Assembly: GCF_901709675.1 (NCBI RefSeq)
Contig: NC_051104.1
Coordinates: 5,191,501-5,255,500 of the forward strand
Reading direction: 5' to 3'
Source of the DNA: Syngnathus acus
Taxonomy: Eukaryota; Chordata; Actinopteri; Syngnathiformes; Syngnathidae
DNA length: 64,000 nucleotides
Part shown: positions 26,701 to 37,400 of the stretch, piece by piece
Position numbering within the stretch: the stretch's first letter is position 1
Layout of the letters: every line of letters starts with the position of its first letter
Made by a program: the position numbers and the translations under genes
Notes under the pieces: model-generated
The model's database searches: none
What the model was told of the DNA's origin: nothing
The model's input: only the letters and a program-made list of their open reading frames with translations

Positions 26701-27647
26701 AATGATGTCTGCAGCCCAGTACTACCCTAAGCTGCTGAGCATCATGGGAAATGTCCTCCGCTTCTTGCCAGCCTTTGTTCGAATGAAGGCGCTGTTGGAG
26801 GAAGGCTACATAGGCGAGCTTCTGGTTTGTGAGGCGCAGGTATGATCAAACTGAAGTCAACCCCGAGTTCACAAATACAAAATACAAATTCTGGTTTTAT
26901 TTGAAGGTCCACAGTGGCAGTCTCCTAGGGAAGAAATACAACTGGAGCTGCGATGACCTCATGGGTGGTGGCGGCTTGCATTCAGTTGGCAGTTACATCA
27001 TCGACCTGCTAACTTTCCTGACAGGCCAACGTGCGGCAAAAGTCCACGGCTTCCTCAAGACCTTCGTCAAACAGACGGACCACATCCGAGGCATCCGTCA
27101 GATCACCAGCGACGACTTCTGCACCTTCCAGATGGTGCTTGAAGGCGGGGCCTGCTGCACCGTCACCCTCAACTTCAACGTCCCCGGAGAATTTCGACAA
27201 GAGGTGATCATCGTCGGAACAGTTGGGAGGTTATCCGTCATGGGGACGGACTTGTATGGACAAAAGAACGACGGTAGCGGAGGAAGCGGGGGAGGCCCGG
27301 AACTTCTTCTCAAAGACTCCACACCTCTTGAAAATGCTTCGTTACCAGATAAAGCCTTCAGTGACATCCCTTCTCCGTATCTCACCGGAATGATCCGAAT
27401 GATCCAGGCGGTTCGGCAGGCCTTTCAGGACCAGGACGATCGGCGGACGTGGGACGGCAGGCCTTTAACCATGGCCGCCACTTTTGAGGATTGTCTTTAT
27501 GCTCTCTGCGTGGTGGACACCATCAAGAAATCCAACCAATGTGGCGAATGGCAGAACATTGTGGTGATGACGGAAGAACCAGAAGTCAACCCGGCTTATT
27601 TAATCAGCGAGGCTATGCGTCGGAGTCGGATGTCACTCTACTGTTAG
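20760..27647 (+). CDS. gfod1: glucose-fructose oxidoreductase domain-containing protein 1
   Basis: Coding exons are 20760-21012, 26646-26839 and 26907-27647 (1188 nt, 395 residues; human GFOD1 is 390). The N-terminal Rossmann-type domain starts [12 protein letters not shown] and continues with [18 protein letters not shown] and [22 protein letters not shown]. The C-terminal Gfo/Idh/MocA-type domain has [59 protein letters not shown] and the ending [13 protein letters not shown], identical in style to vertebrate GFOD1. Where active family members have a catalytic EKP, this protein reads ICDRTATP, so a classical dehydrogenase reaction is doubtful. A short Gly/Ser insert (DGSGGSGGG) accounts for the extra length. 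The 67-bp gap at 26840-26906 must be an intron, because reading through meets a stop. The in vivo substrate is unknown. Confidence 0.93.
21686..21707. repeat. poly-A tract
   Basis: A run of about 22 A sits in gfod1 intron 1. The flanks carry no recognisable SINE body, so I do not call it a retrotransposon tail. Confidence 0.9.
22095..22110. repeat. C16 homopolymer
   Basis: Sixteen consecutive C in gfod1 intron 1. On the minus strand this is a G-run able to join G-quadruplex structures. Confidence 0.95.
25621..25685. repeat. dispersed repeat fragment, reverse relative of 523-600
   Basis: 'atagggctgtcaccatcaaa' followed by AAATATTCTATTATTCC words resembles the element near 523-600 read on the other strand. 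It is probably a piece of a non-autonomous DNA transposon. The family is not assigned. Confidence 0.35.
26840..26906 (+). other. gfod1: 67-bp minimal intron in gfod1
   Basis: The sequence reads CAG|GTATGA...TTTATTTGAAG|GTC. Removing 67 nt joins LLVCEAQ to [13 protein letters not shown], exactly matching the uninterrupted vertebrate protein ([18 protein letters not shown]). Read-through gives TGA after two codons, and 67 is not a multiple of three, so the segment cannot be a coding insert. Mammalian GFOD1 has no intron here as far as I recall. Confidence 0.85.
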
Positions 27648-30600
27648 GATTCAGGCGAGGTAAAGAATCGATCCGATCTGAACGGACTTATCTGACCTCA
27701 ATAGTACGTTTGGTGCTGTCAAATCTGTATTGTTGCTTTTACCCGCCAAATCAACTCCAATGATAGTGTTTCTACCCCAAACAATGATCAAATCTTTATT
27801 TATATGGAGGGAGTCAGTCCTTGTCCAAGTCCAACTACTGCTACCGAGTTGTTCTTTACCAGAAAGGTATTGCGCTTCTCATCTCCTGAAATGGTCTGGA
27901 AGAAAGCAACACACACTGTGAGTTTGTGTGAAGCCAGCCAAGGATAAAAATGTAAGTGCTGCTGTAAAGTTGCTTTAATACAATATACTTGGAAAGTTTA
28001 CCATGTGAATGTGCTTCAGGCAGTTTTTCTCTGCCTGTCCTTTTTTTGTGTGATGCAACAGAGAGGGAGGGGGTGGGGGATCGATAGTTTGGCTGGTGGG
28101 TTACCTAGTGAGCTTTAAACTCCGCTTTGGTCATATGAAAGATTTGAGTTAAAAGTCTCATTGTACAGTTTTTATAAAATCATTTGGATGCTGTAAGATT
28201 CTGAATGGGAAAAAAAAAAAACGGGCACATTTTTGCACTCAAGTACAGTCGCGAAATGGATCGGTAATTATGTTTTATGCATTCATCAAATGTCGAAGGT
28301 ATTAAACGCTATTTTGCTCTGTTGCCTCGTCTTCCGCAAAAATGTGAACGGCAAACAGAACTTTGTGGGGGTTTTTTTAGTTATGTAAACATCGTTTCAT
28401 GTGATTCTTCCAGAATTCCAGATATGACTGGCGGTTTTCCAGTGATAAGGTTCTTCCACAACAACACAAAAACTGTGTATGAAATTAAATACCCACACTT
28501 GATTAGTTGACTGTGAAGAATTTTGTTGATCACATTTATTAGTGATCAGCCACAAAAATGCACTACTTGGCTCCAACCAACAGAAACTCGATGTTGAGTT
28601 CATTGATGTTCATTTTCCCCCCAAAAGTCGATCAAGGAAATGTGGCCAAATATTGTAGTTCTGTTTTTAATATCCACAAAGGGTTTTTTATTCTAACTTA
28701 ATTGTACCATTACAATCTTAGCCATCTTTTTTTAAAAATGTTATCTTTACTGTAAAAATGTTCTAATTATGAAAAAAAAATTGTTTACTATCTTTCTCCG
28801 AAAATCGTATAATTTATCCATGTCACATGTACCAAATACATATACAGTTGGGTTATTTTTAGAATGGCTTCTAATTTAAGATGAACTGACATATGACTCA
28901 CATCTAAAATTTACCAAAACATCAGCCAAACTATAAAGCATCATTTTTCCACTCAGAAGCTAAAAATGTTACTTTTTTTTATTTGTCTCACTTCTTCTGT
29001 ATGGTTTCATTTTACATCATTTTACCGATGTAACAACTACTGAAAATGTACATATGGTTACATTATCAATAGAACAATGTTGTTCTGAATAAGAAGTACT
29101 GTATGTATTTTATTTGTACAAAAAAATTAGTAATAATAACTGGAATCTGTTTTCATGAGTATTGCCAGGTATTTATTGTTTGTTTGCTGTATGCTGCTGA
29201 AACTTCATGGACTGACATGCAGTGTACAGGATGTGGGACAATATAAGCTGGGCCCTATATTTCCCGTCCATAAAATAGAATTGTTTGAAACACCCTGGTC
29301 TTTAAGGCGTGTTTTTTTTACACATTCACACGTAGACAATTGCAGAGTGTTTTTAAATGGTTGTTATATGCTTCAGCCCAATGTTTATTTATACATGGTC
29401 ATGAATTTTGAAAACAAATGGGGTTTTTTTTCACCACGTTACCATCTGCTGGTTCTGGCGAGGTACTGCCCCACTTATTACCAGTTAAAAAGTCCAGGAA
29501 CAAAATATTCATAATATACTTCACAATTCTGATTATGACTTTTAATGCTGTGATTTAAAAAAAAAAAAACTAATTAGATGTGTCTAGAAAGGGTTCAACT
29601 TGTTCATTTAGAACACAAAGAAGCTCAATGGAAATGCTTCTTTAGTGGCAGAAAGTGTTACTTAGCAACTAAAAGCCCTGTTGCTGGTTTATCCATCCCC
29701 CCCCCCCTTTTTTTTACACACATAGTAACCCTACCCTCAGAAGGTAACCAAGGCAACCGTTTTAATAAGTGTGTAAAGAGGAACACTTGCTATGTTTAGC
29801 TTTTAATATCAATAAACAAATATCCACTTTGATATCCTAATGTTGCTCTCTTATGCAAATTGATAGCTCTCCATAAAGTGAAATTTGTTCATTTCTATAT
29901 GGTAAAAAAATATATTTTGAATCCAATATTGACTATATTATATATATTGCTAAACATGATTAATTGCAAAAAGTATGTTACATATGTTGGATGGGATTTG
30001 GCTCATAAGATGTGACGGGCTTTGGTGACCTCTAGTGGCTTGTTTTGATATTGCACAAGAGTCCAATTTTGATCAAAATGCCTCTTAATTTCACTGTCCT
30101 TCACGTCATCTAAAGTATAATTTTATAATACACTTTGGTATATATTTACTTGACTTTTATTACAGGCACTCATACAAGAAAACGCTAATAATGCTGACTT
30201 TATTTCAAATTAAGAATAATTGCCCCATTATAATGTATTTAATGTATAATCTGTGAATCAATCATATGCTTGATATTACATTAAAAGTCTGACATTTTGT
30301 AGATGCAAACCACTTGGCCACATGATGACTTCATAACATGCTTCACAGTTTTAAGTTCCTGGAATTCTGGAACAGAAAATGCAGAAATAGCAGTCAACTC
30401 ACACAGCTATCTCGTGTTTGATGCATACCATCAGTGAGTGTTTGAAAAAAAAAAAAAAGATTTGTTGCATCATTCCATGATTAGACAATGCCTTTACTAT
30501 TCTTGCAGCTCATATGATGTATTTGCTATTTATGCAATCATATACTTGTTTTACAAAATATGCAGCTACGGAAGTACAAATGAGCATGAAACAATTATTA

Positions 30601-30840
30601 TGATTTTTTATTTAAGGGATAATCAATTAATAGCAGTCAAAACCTTGACCTCAAAGCTCCATAATAGAAACTGAGGTTGAATCTCATGATCCTCACATCC
30701 TGTGACTCCCAACCATTTTACAGTATGATCCCACCCTGATCACTACTGCATTTGTTTCCACTCCAAGCGAGTGTAGCTCCGATTCCACTCATTGGATATC
30801 TCCTGCATCAGAATCTTTTTTAAATTGTATTTATTTATTT
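27648..30840 (+). other. gfod1 3' UTR and gfod1-kif5b intergenic DNA
   Basis: This is 3.2 kb of AT-rich sequence with no recognisable exon. AATAAA at 29811-29816 is a plausible gfod1 poly(A) signal and would give a long, 2.1-kb 3' UTR, as is common for this gene in vertebrates. There are poly-A, poly-C and poly-T runs near 28207, 29696 and 29557. No tRNA or ncRNA could be supported. Confidence 0.5.
29811..29816 (+). terminator. gfod1: candidate poly(A) signal of gfod1
   Basis: AATAAA lies about 2.16 kb after the gfod1 stop. It is the clearest canonical hexamer before kif5b, but the assignment is positional only. Confidence 0.3.
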
Positions 30841-30985
30841 ATTATTTATTTACTGATGTCAACTTGCAGAGGACTACTATCTGAGACTCTCCTAGGAAGT
30901 CATTTGTTAGCTGTGCTGTAGGGCTGTGGCCTTCTCTCAGCAGTAACTGCACCACGGCGCTCTCCATCCTTCCAAGGCGGCGGAG
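30841..30985 (+). promoter_or_regulatory. kif5b: 5' UTR and promoter-proximal region of kif5b
   Basis: From about 30850 the sequence becomes less AT-rich and ends in 'ccaaggcggcggag' directly before the ATG. It is probably 5' UTR. No acceptor site is needed, so the first coding exon may also be the first exon. The transcription start is not visible. Confidence 0.4.
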
Positions 30986-33900
30986 ATGGCGGACCCGTCG
31001 GAGTGCAGTATCAAGGTGGTGTGTCGTTTCAGGCCGCTGAATAAATCCGAGGTCGCCCGTGGAGACAAATACATCCCGAAGTTTCAAGGGGAGGACTGTG
31101 TGCAAATCGCGGTGAGTAGGTGACACTATTCAAACCTCTTTGCTTTCAGACTTGATAATATAATTTTTTTATATTCATCTAAAACAAACACAGCTAAGGA
31201 AAAAAAACTAACCACACTTTATACTGTATTTCCGCCTCACCGTCAAAGCTACTTCAAATTTTGGCTTAGCTTGCAAATTTGACCCCTGCCAACATTTTAC
31301 TTGATCTCTAATGATTCATTATTCCTCAAATAGATTACAGCAAAGTATACGCTAGGTCCTCTCTCAAGTGCCCTTAAGTGGGCCATTTAACTATGAGACA
31401 TTAAATTACTTGGCTTATATTCATTTTGGTGCTCCCCAGGGTTCTGTTTTAAGCCCCATGCAATTATTTAGTTAAGTTATGCCCCCTAAATCAATCACAT
31501 TCACTGACTAAAATTATGACCAATGCATTTTTATTTTCTATATCGGCTGTCATGGAAGAGCTGGACCCAGCTAAATCCTATATTATTATAGTGCTAATTT
31601 AAAATGTAAATGAATGCTATCAAGTTTGGCATCACACAGTGTTTGAGCTGCTGTCTGAAGTCAATAGTGGAATCAAGAAAAAACATGTGTTGCTATGTGC
31701 CGCACTTTTGGAATGCTTTGCCTTAAGAAATCACACATGCTGAGTCACTGCCCAGTTTAAATCCCCTCCTATGACACCCTTAATACAAAGAAACTATTGA
31801 GTCTTGATTATAATCACTTTCTTTCAGTTTTTTTTTTCATTTCAATGTCCTTCTTGCTTAATATGCAGTACAATTTAACACATAATATGCATAATAATGT
31901 TTCCAGGGTAAACCCTATTACTTTGACCGGGTATTCCAGTCCAATACTACTCAGGAGCAATTCTACAATGCAGTGGCTCAGAAGATTGTCAAAGGTAAGC
32001 AGTTGTTCTATTGGTGTAAATACACAAAGTGCAAGTATTCACTCCAGTCTTGATGACTCTAGATGTCCTTGGGGGCTACAATGGCACAATATTTGCCTAC
32101 GGACAGACATCCTCTGGTAAAACACACACAATGGAGGTAATACTTCACCGCATGATGATGTTATTTCGGCCACAGAATTGCAATTGTTATGTGGTTGTAT
32201 TTTTTGCTTTCCACCGAAGGGCAATCTCCATGATGGTGACATGATGGGAATCATTCCTAGAATTGTCTGTGACATCTTTAATTATATTTATTCTATGGAT
32301 GAGAACCTGGAGTTTCACATCAAAGTAGGTTTAATGGAGGATTAAATTATTTGTTGATAACATCTCATGAAAGACATTTGATTTCCAGGTTTCTTATTAT
32401 GAAATCTATCTGGACAAAATCAAAGACTTGCTGGATGGTATGAATAACTTAATTAATGCTTAAACAGCATTCCATAATGGTTTCACATTTTTGCCCCGAA
32501 TGCAAATGGCATGATTGATACATGACCTTTTTCTTCCTCCACAGCAACAAAGACCAACCTTTCAGTCCATGAAGATAAAAACAGAGTACCCTATGTAAAG
32601 GTAAAATGTGTGTGATGTTATTTCTATAAGGTAAGCAAAATAAATGTCACCACAAATTTTAATGAAAACTTTCAGAATACAGCCATAGCAGCATATTCTT
32701 TTAAAATATTCTTAGAATATAAATAGTGCAGTAGGATGAAATAATGAGTCACATGACAATTTTATTTTATTTTATTGCTATAGTAACAACAATTTGCCTC
32801 TTCATGTTGTCTTTGACAAGCGTCGTTCAGACACAATATGGTCGGTCACGGTTTCAAGTAAGATAAGTACTCCTCTGTAAAGCCAGCCTGCTAAAGGGGT
32901 TCTTGAACACGCCTCCCTGTGCCTTGTGATGTGAATGTGTCTCCAGGGGTGTACCGAGCGCTTCGTGTGCAGTCCCGAAGAAGTCATGGACGCCATTGAT
33001 GAAGGCAAAAACAGCAGAAGCGTGGCTGTCACAAGTGAGTGTGGTGCCCGGTTTCTCTCATGGGTTTGACCTCGCCGGGTCTCCTGACTTCTCCCCGCCA
33101 GATAAGCACTCAGTGCACGACTCCAATAAAGTAGACTTCGCTCATCTAGTCATGTGGTGTTTCTAATTTTACAACACCTGGCTGAATAAAAGTTGACAAT
33201 TGCCATAATAATGACGAAAGTTAAATTAGATTACTCCACTAACACAAAAAAAAATTCCCTCTGCAAAAGTGTCATCTTGTGGCGAGATTCATTCGGACAA
33301 AACTAGTGCTTTGGCACCGTCCCGTGGCATCTTATTGCCGAGGTACTGCGTTGAAGTGACTTCAAAAGTAATGATTTGCTGTCATTTCGTAACATTCATT
33401 ATTTGAAATCTTTTGCGGGGAGATCGATTGCAGGAGTGCTTGGGTCCCGGCAAGATGACGCTAAAGCACTACTTTTTATTTCTTTGTCAGACATGAATGA
33501 GCACAGTTCAAGGAGTCACAGCATCTTCCAAATTAGCATCAAACAGGAGCATACTCAGACAGAGCAGAAACTCACCAGCAAACTCTACCTTGTCGATCTG
33601 GCTGGGAGTGAAAAAGTAGGAACCTCTTTTTTTTTCACTCATCATCATTTTGTTCTTTCGAGGAGCTGTGAAGAAAAAAACGATCTGCTTGTTATGTTGG
33701 TCCCAGGTGGGTAAAACCGGAGCAGAGGGTACAGTGCTGGATGAAGCCAAGATGATCAACAAGTCCCTGTCTTCACTTGGAAATGTTATTTCAGCACTAG
33801 CCGAAGGCTCGGTAAGTTATTTTGATTTCATTTGTGCTTTTTTTGTGTATACTCTTTGTAGAGTTTTAAAAGAAGTACTCATGGTTACAAAAGTTTTTCA

Positions 33901-34407
33901 GATTTTTTAAATATATATATTTTTTTTTTGCCAGGCGTATGTGCCATACAGAGACAGTAAAATGACCAGAATCCTGCAAGACTCCCTTGGAGGGAATTGT
34001 CGGACCACCATGGTCATCTGTTGTTCACCCTCTTCCTATAATGATGCTGAGACTCGGTCTACACTGCTGTTTGGACAAAGGTCACATCACGTTCTTCCCC
34101 CTGGCACCAACCCAATTTTTTTTTCATATTTCGTTTTTTATTTGTCCTATGCTGTTTTGTTAAGGTGTTGCATATCACTGTCTATGATTGGGTCTATAAT
34201 TTGAAGTTCTCCACCAGAATGCCCGTTTGTCTTTTTTTTTGTGTGTGTGTGTGACCAGGGCCAAGACTATCAAGAACACAGTGACTCTGAACGTGGAGCT
34301 GACTGCAGAGCAGTGGAAAAGCAAATTTGAAAAAGAGAAAGAAAGAAACAAGGTACTCAGAACAAGCGTAACCTGGCTGGAAACGGAAATCAACCGATGG
34401 AGGAAGG
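30986..34407 (+). CDS. kif5b: kif5b coding exons 1-11: motor domain and neck
   Basis: Exons are 30986-31111, 31907-31994, 32063-32136, 32220-32324, 32389-32437, 32545-32600, 32947-33034, 33491-33615, 33707-33811, 33935-34080 and 34259-34407. All nucleotide-binding motifs are intact: P-loop GQTSSGKT at residues 85-92 (the same numbers as human), switch [11 protein letters not shown] at 196-205 (its first Asn is split across an intron), and switch [10 protein letters not shown]. The microtubule-contact sequence [18 protein letters not shown] is conserved. Exon 11 encodes the neck linker and neck coil ([19 protein letters not shown] and onward). The motor is predicted to be active. Confidence 0.94.
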
Positions 34408-37400
34408 GTGAGATGATTTATTTATTTATTTATTTATTTATAATTTTGTGTATTTATTTGTTTATTTTATTTATTTGTCCACACTAGCCTGAGGTGACTA
34501 TTTTTATTTTTTTAAGAGCAGAAAGAAAATTAAAGAAAATATATATTTTTAAATTTCTATATGAAATATTTCTCATAACTGTTTCTATTATTTCAAAAAA
34601 GCCAAAAAAAGTCAAAGTCTGCTTTATTGTCAATTTCTTCACATGCCAAGACACACAAAGACATCGAAATTACGTTCCCACTATCCCACGGTGACAAGAC
34701 ATAGTACACAATATATATATAAGTAAACAACACAAAAAATAAAAACAAGAAGGCACAAATATGTATTATCATTTTTGTGTGCTTCATTCACGCATGTCTG
34801 TTGTTTCTAACAGGTGAGAGTGTGCCAGTGGAGGAACAATTTGACAAGGAGAAGGCCAAAGAGGAGGCCAAGGTTGCAGATGTCGTTCCCAACGATAAGA
34901 CGGAAGCAGCACCAGCAGCACCGAGTGGCTTTCCTGGCGTCAAACTCACGCCGGCTGAGACGGGACATTACGAGGCAGAGATGGCGAAGCTCTATAAGCA
35001 GATGGATGACAAGGTAATTGATACTCTCCTCAATTCAATATTATTAACCACATTTTTAAGTCACTGATGGTGCCCACTGGTCTGAAGGTAAGTTCATTTG
35101 AGGCTCATCCTGAAATGTGACCTTTTCATTTTACCCCATGGAAAATCTTACATCAGTATTTAAAAAAAAACTGTAATACATTTCGAATGATTGTGCCTCT
35201 TCATTTTTGACCAGCAGATGTCTCTTTTGGACACTTTCATTACAAAATTAGCAGTGATCATCTTGTCCATTCATCCTTCACCTCTTCCAGGACGAGGAGA
35301 TTAATCAACAGTCTCAAATGGTGGAGACACTTTCGGAGCAATTGTTGGACCAGGAGGAGGTGAGAAGCCCGCCTCGAATTGTCTTAACTGTATTAGCAAA
35401 CGCAACCAAGCAAGCAATGACGTGCTTATTTCTTTGCGTTAAGCTCCTCGCCTCTTCCCGGCGGGACCACGACAGCTTGCAGACGGAGCTGAAACGTCTG
35501 CTGACAGAGAACGAAGCTTCCAAGGAAGAGGTGAAGGAGGTGCTACAAGCCCTGGAAGAGCTCGCTGTCAACTACGACCTCAAAAGCCAGGAGGTCGAGA
35601 ACAAAACACAGGAGTTTGAGGCCCTCAGTGAGGAACTGAATGAAAAATCTGCAAGTATTTCATCATTGGAACCACATTGTGGAGATAATAACTAAAACTC
35701 ATGACACTGGGGTTCTGTTTTTTGTTTTTTTCAGAACTCTCTGGCCTCAATCGACTGCGAGCTCCAGAAGCTGAAAGAGATGACCAACCACCAGAAGAAA
35801 AGAATGGCAGAAATGATGACATCATTACTGAAGGACCTAACAGAGATAGGCTTGGCGGTGGGAAGTAATGACATTAAGGTAAAAATTCAACCCAATCCGG
35901 CCAAGTGCTGATCAATATTTAACATGATCTTTATTTATGGCTCACCAGCAACACGAAAGCAGCGGTGTCATCGACGAGGAGTTCACGACGGTTCGACTCT
36001 ACATCAGTAAGATGAAGTCGGAGGTCAAAACGATGGTGAAACGCAATAAACATCTTGAGAGCTCCCAAGCTGACAGCACCCAGAAGGTTGAAGTAACTGA
36101 GAGGGATTTAACCGCATGCCAGCTGCGGGTCTCTCAGGTAAGGATAGTTGCGTATTTGACGACACCCCGACTGACTGATGTGTGCTCTCATTGGATTTGT
36201 CTGAGTTTATGTTTACAGTTTTTTCCATGTGTTTTTGCTTGTGCCTGTTTGCGGGCAGTATGAAGCTAAAATAAAATCCCTGACAGACAGTCTTCAGAAC
36301 GTGGAGCAAAAGAAAAGACAGTTGGAAGAAAATGTGGACTCTCTTAGTGAAGAAATAGTCAGGACCAGAGCCCAAGGTGAGAATATACAATATTTTTTTT
36401 ATCTTCAGAAATAATTGTAATAATGAACAGTAGTTATGGGAAAATTACATTTAAATTAAGCTTCAAGTACAACTGGTTCATGAAGCAAATTTGAAGCTTC
36501 ATTTTCCTATCACTGTTCATTGAACAGGGATTTTGTAAAACCAGATAAAAACTAGACAATTTAACAAAAATATGCATTAAATATATTTTATTTTATGTTA
36601 TTTTCCCGCCAGAGAGAGTTAATGCTATGGAAAATGAGATCCAGTCTGCCAATGAAGTAAAGGTACTTTCTTTACTGCTATACGTGTTCAACTGTGTTGT
36701 TGAGCAGTTGTACGTTTGTCTCCATCTAGGAAACTGTGGAGAAGCAGATCCTGACTCACAGAGAGGCCCATCAAAGACAGATCAGCAACCTGAGAGATGA
36801 ACTGGACAGCAAGGACAAGCGCATCACTGAGCTAGAGGAGTAAGAGACCATCTCCACTTTCCCGAATTTCAACCGAACACGACTGAATATCCCGTGATGA
36901 AAACTGTCACATGTGCAGTGAGAACCAGGAGATCAAGCTGGAACAGGAAAGGAGGCGAGCGGAGCATGAGAAGCTGAAGGCAGTGGAACAAGAGAAGAGT
37001 CGTCAGCTACAGGAGCTCACGTAATGTCTCCGTCTCGCTTTCACCATGACGGAATTAGTCTTACGTTTAGGTCTTACGTTTATTTTCCTCCAATAGGGAG
37101 CAGCAGGATAAACGGGAGCAAACAAAGCAGGACCTGAAGGGACTGGAGGAAACAGTGGTCAGTTCATCAGTTTGCAATTTGGGCTGATTTTTGAATTAAC
37201 CAATTGTTTGTTGTATCAGTAGTTTTTCTTCAACTCACAAAAAAAAACTGCTGAGTCAACGTAACTTCTAACTTCCGCTTGCTTTTTATTCTTCTGATCC
37301 TAAAGTCAAGCGGAGTAATTACATGTTGGCTGTTTACAAAATGACAAAGATTATAAGCATGCCTTTAATCTGCATAAATCAAAATTCTTTTTTTTTCTTT

